From IMG/VR virus record IMGVR_UViG_3300036846_000573, positions 1 through 61,379 of that record: DNA of 61,379 nucleotides. The stretch is one strand, 5' to 3'. The stretch comes from a virus. The translations under genes and the position numbers were made by a program. This document shows positions 1 to 5,125 of this stretch, piece after piece. Position 1 is the stretch's first letter. Each line of letters opens with the position of its first letter. The notes beneath the pieces were generated by a model. That model searched no databases. It was given only the letters and a program-made list of their open reading frames with translations, and had not been told where the DNA came from.

Positions 1-18
1 TTATTCATGGCACCCCTC

Positions 19-39
19 CCAGAAAACTACGTTTTCTGG
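19..39 (-). promoter_or_regulatory. Leader hairpin of PEP-CTERM gene (left copy)
   Basis: CCAGAAAAC-TAC-GTTTTCTGG is a perfect 9-bp stem with a 3-base loop. Read on the minus strand it ends directly at the GGAGGGG ribosome site that precedes the PEP-CTERM start codon, and the last two stem bases overlap that site. It could therefore limit ribosome access. The same element is at 60911-60931 in front of the intact gene. Confidence 0.55.
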
Positions 40-63
40 TTGCAAGCCATAGGCCAACTCAAG

Positions 64-88
64 AACCCAGAGGCATCCTGGGTTTTTT
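64..88 (+). terminator. Intrinsic terminator, left copy
   Basis: AACCCAG stem (64-70) pairs with CTGGGTT (78-84) around a short loop and is followed by T6. It would stop plus-strand transcripts entering the small-RNA promoter region. On the minus strand it lies in the leader of the PEP-CTERM gene. Confidence 0.6.
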
Positions 89-146
89 AAAAGTCAAGAT
101 TTTTTAGTGTAAAATATTTAGGAAAGCCGTAAAATTTCTCGACGGT

Positions 147-175
147 TTGACACTGATTCCCGACCGACCCATATT
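147..175 (+). promoter_or_regulatory. Sigma70-type promoter of small RNA, left copy
   Basis: TTGACA (147-152), a 17-base spacer and CATATT (170-175). The diverged right copy keeps the same spacing with TGGACA and CATATT, while the spacer bases differ, which supports a real promoter. The expected start of transcription is near 182. Confidence 0.6.
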
Positions 176-181
176 TAAACC

Positions 182-330
182 AACCGCAAGGTTGGGATTA
201 GACGGGCCGTGCCCTAAAACCCCGTCCGACTGTGGAGTGGTTTCGTTCAAGCTCCATTACCGCTCGCGACAGTTCTCCCTTTAGGTGAAGGTTAAACTCG
301 CCGCCCTGTCCCCAGGGCGGCGATTTTTTT
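182..330 (+). ncRNA. Structured small RNA, left copy
   Basis: About 150 nt between a sigma70-type promoter and a strong terminator, with no convincing reading frame. Helices seen: CCAACC-GCAA-GGTTGG with a GNRA-type loop (about 179-194); GACGGG pairing with CCCGTC across the invariant GCCCTAAAA (200-226); a long hairpin ACTGT/ACAGT (229-233 with 269-273) topped by GAGTGGT/ACCGCTC (235-241 with 259-265). In the right copy the last helix is GAACGGT/ACCGTTC. Two pairs therefore changed on both sides or between wobble and Watson-Crick form, and the first hairpin has a different sequence but still pairs. The family is unknown. A phi29-like packaging RNA, a 6S-like mimic or a regulator are all open. 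Confidence 0.65.
299..330 (+). terminator. Terminator of small RNA, left copy
   Basis: CGCCGCCCTG (299-308), loop TCCC, CAGGGCGGCG (313-322), then A and T7. It is a 10-bp GC stem with a clean U tract, identical in both copies. Confidence 0.9.
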
Positions 331-354
331 GCGCTCGGCTAACGCGGTTCTCTC
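331..354 (-). repeat. Antisense single array unit (left copy)
   Basis: On the minus strand this reads GAGAGAACCG, eight bases, then GAGCGC. That is one core-spacer-core end unit of the 18-base-period arrays found at 15048 and 17535. It begins at the first base after the T tract of the small-RNA terminator. A read-through small RNA would carry the exact complement of the GAGAGAACCG cores. The same unit is at 61340-61363. Confidence 0.6.
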
Positions 355-370
355 AATCCGCCCGGCTAGA

Positions 371-573
371 ATATTATATTTTAGTGAAGTTAATTTTAGA
401 AGAAGTAATTTTTGGTGAAGTAGGTTTTTTGTCACTTGCGTCTACGGGGTTCAGGTGGCGGCGGGCCATGCCCGGGGGGGCTTGGACAGGCCCGGCCCCG
501 GGTGCGAGAACCACGACGGCAGTGAATTTAGACGGCCCACCTTAGGTGAAGGCCAACCCAATGGAGCAACGCA
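371..573. other. Leader region before first early gene
   Basis: No supported gene. An AT-rich start (TATTATATTTT at about 372) is followed by a G-run-rich segment (about 455-500) with GGGCC/GGCCC-type self-complementarity, and by CACCTTAGGTG, an 11-base near-palindrome at about 538-548. The short box TTAGGTGAAG or a close variant appears near 282, 380, 412 and 543. The ribosome site GGAGC lies at 563-567, before the ATG at 574. A promoter is likely here but I cannot place it with confidence. Confidence 0.4.
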
Positions 574-1425
574 ATGAGTGAAGTTGTACAGACAATCCCG
601 ATGGTCGATCAAGTCCGTAACGCGGTGACAGGCGTGCTCGCCACGTATAACGCGGCGCAGACGGCGGCCAATGAGGCTCGCGATTTCGCCCGCAACGAGA
701 ACGATGCGGCGTTCGGCTCACGCGAAGATATCCTTCGCAAGCTCGCGGAGATCTCGCGTGACCAGCAATTTGAAACCGGCGATATCGAGGCCGGTGTTGA
801 GCTTGCGTGTGACGCCTACGCGGAACGCAAAGACGTCGCGAAGAACACGCTGAAGACGTTTCGCGACGAAATGGCTCGCGCGATGCGGCCGGCGGTTCGC
901 TCGTTTGTCGCGGATTTCTTCGCTCTGGCGCGCACCATGTGGGAGGAGGAGAACGCTGCCGAAAAAGAAATCCCCAAGCCGATCCACGCGGAGTTCAAAC
1001 GCATGTATTTCGCGGTGGTGAACAAGGATGGCGGCTTGTTCGGCGAGGCTGAGAACGGGCGGGTTATCACCACCGGGAGCGAACTCACGCAACACGCTGC
1101 CTCACGCATCCTGATGCACTCGCAAAGCGCGAAGGAGGCGGCTGAACGTTTAGCGAAACTCAAAAAGATGCTGGCCGCGATGTACCAGGAGTTCGGCCAC
1201 GCAGATCTGAACACGATGCTTAAGTTTATCTCACGCAAGGGTCTCGCAGACGAACTCACAGAGGCGCGCAAGATCATGCACCACGCGCTGGCCGCTGGCG
1301 ACGCGAACCCGTTGCCGGGCGCAACCGTCACGCCATTGCCGGGCGCGACCGTGACGCCCAACGCCGCGCCTACCCACGGCAGCGTGAGCGACGCGGTGGA
1401 TGACCTGCTAGGTGAAGCAGCCTAG
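574..1425 (+). CDS. Hypothetical helical early protein with acidic tail
   Basis: I do not recognise the family. The 283-residue product is mostly alpha-helical and charged in residues 1-240. A small tandem repeat follows (PLPGATVT twice, residues 246-261, from a 24-base duplication at 1309-1356). It ends in an acidic tip, DAVDDLLGEAA. A similar DDLL tail closes the protein at 19798-20853, and such tips in single-strand DNA-binding proteins recruit partner enzymes, so a role near replication is possible but only inferred. The start is set by GGAGC nine bases upstream. It is the first plus-strand gene after the small-RNA locus and is followed by two terminators, so it is probably its own transcript. 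Confidence 0.75.
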   Translation: MSEVVQTIPMVDQVRNAVTGVLATYNAAQTAANEARDFARNENDAAFGSREDILRKLAEISRDQQFETGDIEAGVELACDAYAERKDVAKNTLKTFRDEMARAMRPAVRSFVADFFALARTMWEEENAAEKEIPKPIHAEFKRMYFAVVNKDGGLFGEAENGRVITTGSELTQHAASRILMHSQSAKEAAERLAKLKKMLAAMYQEFGHADLNTMLKFISRKGLADELTEARKIMHHALAAGDANPLPGATVTPLPGATVTPNAAPTHGSVSDAVDDLLGEAA

Positions 1426-1428
1426 CAG

Positions 1429-1458
1429 CCTACACCTACACCTACACCTACACCTACA
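1429..1458 (+). repeat. Hexamer microsatellite
   Basis: Five exact copies of CCTACA directly after the stop codon and before the terminator hairpin at 1463. It is untranslated and could vary in copy number. Confidence 0.85.
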
Positions 1459-1462
1459 CTCG

Positions 1463-1492
1463 CCCCCACGCGCTTAGCGCGTGGGGGTTTTT
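1463..1492 (+). terminator. Strong intrinsic terminator
   Basis: CCCCCACGCGC (1463-1473), loop TTA, GCGCGTGGGGG (1477-1487) and T5. This perfect 11-bp stem ends the transcript of the gene at 574-1425. Confidence 0.93.
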
Positions 1493-1524
1493 CATGCCTA
1501 CGTGATAGGTTATTTAATAACCCA

Positions 1525-1557
1525 TTAAAAAACCTCACTACGGTAGTGGGGTTTTTT
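1525..1557 (+). terminator. Second terminator built on the CACTAC palindrome
   Basis: A-tract, CC(T)CACTAC, G, GTAGTG(G)GG, T6. The A and T tracts make it usable on both strands. Its stem is the dispersed genome palindrome CACTAC/GTAGTG (1536-1548), so this site may be both a terminator and a protein-binding site. Confidence 0.75.
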
Positions 1558-1579
1558 AATGTGTTGTAGTATCAAAAAA

Positions 1580-1936
1580 CGGCAGAAACGCTGCATAGGC
1601 GCAGATTTGGCTTGCATAGGCGCTCCATAGGCGCACTCGACAAATTATTAATTTTTGCAGATTTTCAGCCAGTTTTCCTTTGTTTTCAATAATTTAATTA
1701 AATTTATAATATATATATATATATATAGACGACATAGGCGACATAAACGACGTGTTACAAACGATAAGCTTACGTGCGCGCGGGATTTTGTACCTATAAT
1801 ATATTATTTTACCACTTAGATAGCCCTATAGAAAAAAACGTGCGCCTTGTTGGTCGCGACCTACGCCTATGGCGCCTATGTAGCGTTTCTGCGGCGTTTA
1901 TGGAGCGCCTATGGAGCACCTATGAGTGCGTTTATG
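1580..1936. other. Candidate replication origin: AT-rich core with inverted iterons
   Basis: The octamer CATAGGCG occurs at 1594, 1615, 1626 and 1733 (variant CATAAACG at 1742). In inverted form, CGCCTATG occurs at 1864, 1873 and 1906, with variants at 1895, 1917 and 1929. The arms enclose an AT-rich stretch with a TA run at about 1709-1728. A longer inverted pair lies at 1580-1598 and 1876-1894. No convincing gene lies here. Iterons flanking an easily melted core is a typical origin design; no initiator gene was recognised, so the call is inference. Confidence 0.5.
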
Positions 1937-2099
1937 AGCCTATAATGTCGCAACGTTAGTTTTACGGGTTTTTAGAGCTTTGTATGTAGATGATAGTTTC
2001 ACTATTTCGTGGTCCACTCGCGTCTCCTATGCGAGCCCTCGCGAGCCCGGTTTGTACGGCATTTTATGATTTTCTATCCACTACTGTAGTGAGAATAGC
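1937..2099. other. Leader of the early operon
   Basis: Non-coding. It contains a TATGAT-like -10 box near 2065 and, just downstream, the perfect palindrome CACTACTGTAGTG at 2079-2091, a plausible operator between a promoter and the first gene. No good -35 box is visible at the expected distance. Confidence 0.35.
2079..2091. promoter_or_regulatory. CACTAC palindrome (operator-like)
   Basis: CACTAC-T-GTAGTG, a perfect 13-base inverted repeat nine bases before the first ATG of the early operon. It is one of about 19 copies in the genome. Confidence 0.5.
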
Positions 2100-2255
2100 A
2101 TGAACCAGAAAAAACGGGATAAAGCTAAAATCCCAGGTCGTGAAAAATACCGCCCCCGCAAGGGATTTCGGTCATACATACCCGCTGCCGCGCCAGGAGC
2201 GGGCATCCTGAACTATGACGCGCTGGGCTGGCGCAAGCGCTTATGGAAGGTGTAG
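2100..2255 (+). CDS. Small basic protein, 51 aa
   Basis: No family recognised. Sequence starts MNQKKRDKAKIPGREKY and is strongly basic throughout (about 15 Lys/Arg), with an aromatic RKRLWKV end, as in nucleic-acid-binding phage peptides. It opens the packed early operon: the next ATG (2258) follows three bases after the stop. Short length makes the call moderate, but the frame is clean and its position between an operator-like palindrome and a co-directional gene chain supports it. Confidence 0.55.
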   Translation: MNQKKRDKAKIPGREKYRPRKGFRSYIPAAAPGAGILNYDALGWRKRLWKV

Positions 2256-2257
2256 TA

Positions 2258-2356
2258 ATGCGTGAACTGGACGATATGATGTTCACCGCAGCCTATTGGC
2301 TTGTCGGGATCATCATGGGCATCGTGCCCGTGTTGCTGATCTTATGGAGCAAGTGA
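2258..2356 (+). CDS. Small membrane protein, 32 aa
   Basis: A 32-residue frame with a short acidic start (MRELDDMM) and one long hydrophobic segment, AAYWLVGIIMGIVPVLLILW, ending in SK. This is a single inner-membrane span with probable N-out or N-in undetermined. It sits between two packed genes, and its stop is one base before the ATG of the next. Such peptides in early phage operons often act on host membrane processes, but nothing here says which. No lysis role is indicated by position. Confidence 0.5.
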   Translation: MRELDDMMFTAAYWLVGIIMGIVPVLLILWSK

Positions 2357-2357
2357 A

Positions 2358-2567
2358 ATGAAGAGAACCTATTACATCAAGCGCAAGGGCGCGCTGGTAT
2401 TCTGGCGCGTCGGGCGTATCGGCGGCTCGTTTTATCTAGCAAAATCAAAGCATAAGGAGTTTAACCGAGCTTGCGAGGCAATGCAGGTAGTGAGCCATGG
2501 TAGTGAATTTAGAGGGTCTTACTACACTAGTAGTGAAGCGACTAATCAACCCTCACTACTGTCGTGA
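2358..2567 (+). CDS. Hypothetical basic protein, 69 aa
   Basis: Not recognised. The N-terminal half is basic and rich in aromatic residues (MKRTYYIKRKGALVFWRVGR), suggestive of a small beta-sheet nucleic-acid or protein-binding fold. The C-terminal half looks unstructured and is unusual in being built from dispersed DNA repeats. Codons for RACEA come from the GAGCTTGCGAGG element (2466-2479), and the tail spans several CACTAC/GTAGTG half sites (2485-2566). The 3' end may therefore be acquired sequence, and the original gene may have been shorter. Confidence 0.55.
   Translation: MKRTYYIKRKGALVFWRVGRIGGSFYLAKSKHKEFNRACEAMQVVSHGSEFRGSYYTSSEATNQPSLLS
2466..2479 (+). repeat. Dispersed GAGCTTGCGAGG element (short form)
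   Basis: CGAGCTTGCGAGGC inside the 2358-2567 gene. It matches the core of the approximately 22-base element at 2857, 3155, 7153 and 8724. Confidence 0.6.
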
Positions 2568-2593
2568 ACAACCATCAGTCGAGAGCAACAGCG

Positions 2594-2776
2594 ATGAGCG
2601 ACAACTTGCATCCCCATTTCATGGCCGCCTTCGAGCATTGGACGGCCGTCGGGTACACGTACAACAGCGCGTGGAACTTGGCGCGCGCCATGTGGGCGAA
2701 GACGCGAGAGGAGCGCGCCGTGGCACTGAAATACGTGCTGGCAAACACCAATCAGCGTGAGGAGGATCTGGTATGA
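2594..2776 (+). CDS. Hypothetical protein, 60 aa
   Basis: No family recognised. It is a small helical protein beginning MSDNLHPHFMAAFEHW, with several tryptophans and an Arg/Glu-rich middle (WAKTREERAVALKYVL). I chose the ATG at 2594 over an upstream GTG at 2564 because a GAGAGC-type ribosome site sits about ten bases before it and the upstream codons overlap repeat sequence. Its stop overlaps the next start in an ATGA junction, which indicates coupled translation with the secreted HNH-like gene. Confidence 0.6.
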   Translation: MSDNLHPHFMAAFEHWTAVGYTYNSAWNLARAMWAKTREERAVALKYVLANTNQREEDLV

Positions 2777-3144
2777 CAGTGCGACAGGTTGGATTTGGCG
2801 CTGCCGTGTGCGCATTAGGCGTAATATGCGTGTCGCATATGCCCTATGCTTATACCGCGACCGCACGAGCTTGCGAGGCACGCATGAGCTACGAGCAGTC
2901 GAGCGCGATCAAGCGCGAGCTAGTCGCGAAGCAGGGCGGCCAGATGCGGGACTACGAGCTAGATCATTGCATTCCGCTCTGTCTTGACGGTAGCAACGAC
3001 CGCTCGAACCTTCAGCTACAACCCTGGTCCCAAGCCAGGATCAAGGACGACGACGAGCTTAGATTATGCAAAGCCGTGTCGTCGGGAAGCATGTCGCGGA
3101 GTTCTGCGATATTAGAGTTACAAACCAGATGGGGCTGCAAATGA
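2773..3144 (+). CDS. Secreted HNH-like (beta-beta-alpha metal) protein
   Basis: 123 residues. Residues 1-31 are a signal-peptide-like hydrophobic segment (GFGAAVCALGVICV, then a small-residue region near ATA at 29-31). The rest carries a pattern typical of HNH-type nucleases: ELDHCIPL (62-69, with the D-H pair), GSNDRSNL (73-80), LQPW (82-85) and a KDDDE helix (91-95). Three cysteines (69-70 region, 99, 122) fit an exported disulfide-stabilised protein. If active it would cut nucleic acid in the periplasm, for example to exclude competing phage or salvage host DNA; this is inference. The DNA coding TARACEAR is a dispersed repeat (2857-2880). ATGA overlaps join it to both neighbours. Confidence 0.65.
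   Translation: MTVRQVGFGAAVCALGVICVSHMPYAYTATARACEARMSYEQSSAIKRELVAKQGGQMRDYELDHCIPLCLDGSNDRSNLQLQPWSQARIKDDDELRLCKAVSSGSMSRSSAILELQTRWGCK
2857..2880 (+). repeat. Dispersed early-region element, copy 1
   Basis: Ends in ACCGCACGAGCTTGCGAGGC. It lies within the secreted HNH-like gene just after its signal sequence, read in the frame T-A-R-A-C-E-A. Near-identical copies are at 3155, 7153 and 8724. Confidence 0.75.
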
Positions 3145-3404
3145 GACAGACAAAGCGACCGCACGAGCTTGCGAGGCAAGAGAAGGTCGAGGACAAGCTG
3201 ATTGATCGGGTTTACCGCGAGCGATGCAGTGGGATGCAGATCTCGGTCATGCGCATCCCCGAGCTATTCAGGCTAGCGCGGCTGATGCTGCGCGAAGACC
3301 CGAGCTTGCGAGGCTCGTGCACGACCGTGGGGGGCACTCACTATACCACCGAACAGATGCTTGGTGACTTCATGGTGAAATTTGTCGAGAGGGAGAAGCT
3401 GTAA
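3141..3404 (+). CDS. Hypothetical basic protein, 87 aa
   Basis: Unrecognised. An N-terminal helix rich in Lys/Arg/Glu (RQEKVEDKLIDRVYRERC) is followed by a predicted helical core around RIPELFRLARLML and an acidic-basic end. The start is the ATG in the ATGA overlap with the preceding stop. Two DNA repeat elements fall inside: a full copy at 3155-3178, here read R-P-H-E-L-A-R-Q, and a short copy at 3301-3314, read P-S-L-R-G-S. The stop overlaps the next ATG (TAATG). Confidence 0.6.
   Translation: MRQTKRPHELARQEKVEDKLIDRVYRERCSGMQISVMRIPELFRLARLMLREDPSLRGSCTTVGGTHYTTEQMLGDFMVKFVEREKL
3155..3178 (+). repeat. Dispersed early-region element, copy 2
   Basis: The same bases as copy 1, but translated in another frame (H-E-L-A-R). 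Located at codons 5-13 of the gene at 3141. Confidence 0.75.
3301..3314 (+). repeat. Dispersed element (short form)
   Basis: CGAGCTTGCGAGGC, translated P-S-L-R-G, the third possible frame. Confidence 0.6.
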
Positions 3405-3484
3405 TGGACAATAACGATAAGTGGTTTTTGAGCGGCGTATTGTTCGCTCTCTTTATCATTTGTGCGTTTTTAGCAGGCTGGTGA
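3404..3484 (+). CDS. Membrane micropeptide, 26 aa
   Basis: Start overlaps the previous stop (TAATG). The peptide is a short polar head (MDNNDK) followed by one hydrophobic span, WFLSGVLFALFIICAFLAGW. The next gene's ribosome site GAGGAGC begins in its stop region. It is supported by perfect packing in the operon and by a clean transmembrane sequence, but 26 residues cannot prove a gene. Function unknown. Confidence 0.45.
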   Translation: MDNNDKWFLSGVLFALFIICAFLAGW

Positions 3485-3495
3485 GGAGCAAGACG

Positions 3496-3774
3496 ATGGC
3501 TGATGTAAATTACGATCTGTACCACAAGGTGTTAAAATTGGTCGAGAGCATCGCAGACACGATCGTGCGCGGCGACAAGGTGTACCAGTGCCCGGTATGC
3601 TACCACAGGAACACCCAGCGCGACTGCAACGAGCAAGGCGTGATCGAGGGTACTACGCTCACATGCACCGAGTGCGGCGAGGAGGTCGAGTGCGAGACGT
3701 TTATCGCCGAAGAGGACGAGGACGCTGGCGACGCATTGCAGTTCTTCGTGCACGAAGCCCGGCAAATCCTCTAA
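3496..3774 (+). CDS. Zinc-ribbon protein
   Basis: A 92-residue protein. The N-terminal helix (residues 1-30) leads into a four-cysteine zinc ribbon: CPVC at about 34-37, with CTEC about 25 residues later and an extra C-x-x-x-x-C context between them. The C-terminal part is very acidic (EEDEDAGDAL). Small zinc ribbons of this kind in early phage operons usually bind nucleic acid or RNA polymerase. The acidic tail might mimic DNA, which is inference only. GAGGAGC nine bases before the ATG fixes the start. Confidence 0.7.
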   Translation: MADVNYDLYHKVLKLVESIADTIVRGDKVYQCPVCYHRNTQRDCNEQGVIEGTTLTCTECGEEVECETFIAEEDEDAGDALQFFVHEARQIL

Positions 3775-3776
3775 TT

Positions 3777-3790
3777 CACTACAGGTAGTG
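3777..3790. promoter_or_regulatory. CACTAC palindrome (intergenic)
   Basis: CACTACAGGTAGTG between the stop at 3774 and the ribosome site GGAG of the gene at 3801. One of the dispersed palindromes. It could act as an operator, or as an RNA hairpin close to the ribosome site. Confidence 0.5.
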
Positions 3791-3800
3791 GAGAGGTACT

Positions 3801-4058
3801 ATGGAGATCAAAACTAAGCACAAGCACGCCCGCCTTGCGATTGGCATCGACGAAAGCATGGAGGATGAGAAGTTCTCTCCGATGCTACTCGTCGTGCCGG
3901 ACGTGCGCGAGGCCGATCACGAGCACATCGAGCTAACGTGGGAGGGGGCGCGCGCCTTGCATCAATATCTCGGGCGGGTGATCGACATGGAGGCAAAAAT
4001 CTCCGGGTTCACCTGGGAGGATGCTCTGAATTTTAATAAGGAGGAGGATAGACAATGA
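3801..4058 (+). CDS. Hypothetical acidic protein, 85 aa
   Basis: No family recognised. Compact sequence with a beta-strand-rich start (KHARLAIGIDES), a PMLLVVPDVRE strand and an ELTWEGARALHQYL helix, ending in an acidic tail. It resembles small alpha/beta phage accessory proteins. A CACTAC palindrome sits just before the ribosome site. Its stop overlaps the next ATG by four bases. Confidence 0.6.
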   Translation: MEIKTKHKHARLAIGIDESMEDEKFSPMLLVVPDVREADHEHIELTWEGARALHQYLGRVIDMEAKISGFTWEDALNFNKEEDRQ

Positions 4059-4708
4059 GCCACGCAACCTATTGCTTTCTAATAAATATCTCAGATCCCG
4101 AAGCCACAGACCAGGAGATCGCCAGTGACGTAGTGGACACCATCGCGATGTGGGCCGAGCGCCATTGCGACGAAAATAACTGGTATCAGGAGGAAGCAGT
4201 CGTACTTGCCAACCCGGACCCTGCCCGGGCCGGCCGCGTCGTCGGGTTCGCGCCAGTGCCGGGTTATCGCAACGAGATGGGGGCACGTATTAGCCTTATA
4301 CCGCAGCAGGACCGCTGGGAGTGGGCACGCCTATTGTCGCTCCAATGCGTCGCAAGCAATTTCGAGCTAGGCGGCCGGTCATCTTATAGCTTTCTCGATG
4401 ACAAACCCGAAGAGTCGTTCTGGAACAATTTCGACGATCTTAAAAAACAGATCCTCGACGAGATGCCACCCCGGCTCGCGGCATTATGGGCTAGAGGCGC
4501 GCTGGAGAACGACGACAACAACCGGCAAAACTTCCTGGACGCGCACCACCGCAACAAGTGGTCGCGCGAAATGGGGTTGTTCCTCGGTAGTATAAGATGG
4601 GGCACCGTGCCGTTTGCCACCGATGGCACGCCATACGACTATCGCGCCTTCGATCTCACGAATGGTCATGAGGGTACGGCAATCGTGTTTGTCGATATCC
4701 ACACTTAA
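4055..4708 (+). CDS. Hypothetical protein, 217 aa
   Basis: Not recognised. A soluble globular protein with mixed alpha/beta character and many aromatic residues. Notable stretches are the N-terminal TYCFLINISDPEATDQEIASD, a basic/acidic central part and a C-terminal GTAIVFVDIHT strand. There are no cysteine clusters, P-loop or nuclease motif. Coupled to the previous gene by an ATGA overlap. The next gene begins after GGAGC at 4716-4720. Confidence 0.65.
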   Translation: MSHATYCFLINISDPEATDQEIASDVVDTIAMWAERHCDENNWYQEEAVVLANPDPARAGRVVGFAPVPGYRNEMGARISLIPQQDRWEWARLLSLQCVASNFELGGRSSYSFLDDKPEESFWNNFDDLKKQILDEMPPRLAALWARGALENDDNNRQNFLDAHHRNKWSREMGLFLGSIRWGTVPFATDGTPYDYRAFDLTNGHEGTAIVFVDIHT

Positions 4709-4726
4709 ACGAAAGGAGCATGAGAA

Positions 4727-4921
4727 ATGGAAGATTCGAGTTTACGAGGCGTCACCTGCGCAAAATGCGTCGCGCCAATCGACGTTCGCACGATGGAGGA
4801 CTGCATCGAGTGTCCGGAGTGCAGCATGACGTTCTGCGATAATTGTTATAACACCGAACTCGGCGACGGGTGCCACTGCCATGCTAATTCTAACTCACTA
4901 CCGGTAGTGGGAGTAATTTAG
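4727..4921 (+). CDS. Cysteine-rich zinc-finger protein, 64 aa
   Basis: Nine or ten cysteines in 64 residues: CAKC, then C-x-x-C-x-E-C, CDNC and CHCH. This is consistent with two cross-braced zinc sites of RING or FYVE-like spacing, though too short for confident family assignment. Binding of a host protein is more likely than DNA binding for such a fold, but this is inference. The 5' end includes a degenerate copy of the dispersed element (4737-4750, read S-S-L-R-G-V). The 3' end is a CACTAC palindrome (4896-4909, read S-L-P-V-V-G), so both ends coincide with genome repeats. Confidence 0.6.
   Translation: MEDSSLRGVTCAKCVAPIDVRTMEDCIECPECSMTFCDNCYNTELGDGCHCHANSNSLPVVGVI
4896..4909. promoter_or_regulatory. 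CACTAC palindrome, perfect 14-mer
   Basis: CACTACCGGTAGTG is fully self-complementary. It lies in the last codons of the zinc-finger gene and just before the next start. Confidence 0.5.
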
Positions 4922-5125
4922 ATGACTGCTAGATATAAGGACCTTGATCTGTACCGCACAAGCGTGCACCAGCGAGCCAAGATTGCTGAGGAAGCTACTG
5001 ACGCAGTGAGGTATGTGTTTAAGTTCGCTGGGGTTACACTCGAAACCTCAGAACTGTCCCGTGTTACCAACCTGTTGATGAAACTTCTAACCGAGAGAAT
5101 GGAGCACACAGATGAACCTAAATGA
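4922..5125 (+). CDS. Hypothetical protein, 67 aa
   Basis: Small helical protein, start ATG directly after the previous stop. Sequence contains AEEATDAVRYVFKFAGVTLE and a C-terminal NLLMKLLTERMEH helix. No family recognised. It overlaps the ATPase gene at 5112 by 14 bases, so it is translated with it and may be a partner of the ATPase. Confidence 0.6.
   Translation: MTARYKDLDLYRTSVHQRAKIAEEATDAVRYVFKFAGVTLETSELSRVTNLLMKLLTERMEHTDEPK

Larger units (their letters stand above)
1..370. repeat. Left copy of terminal repeat
   Basis: This stretch is repeated, with divergence, at 60893-61379. Bases 1-127 are identical to 60893-61019, then the copies split, and bases 294-370 are identical again to 61303-61379. 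The middle part is alignable but clearly diverged, and the right copy is about 117 bases longer. Base 1 falls at the eighth base of the PEP-CTERM gene read on the minus strand, so a circular map would place this region directly upstream of that gene. The copies may be true diverged repeats or two alleles of one locus joined in assembly. Confidence 0.9.

Noticed and set aside
285-545. 86-codon plus frame in the left control region
   Set aside because: It runs through the small-RNA terminator, the antisense array unit and G-rich sequence, has no ribosome site, and is not kept in the right copy.
1774-1959. 61-codon plus frame in the origin-like region
   Set aside because: It is made of the inverted iterons, has no ribosome site and no protein-like composition.
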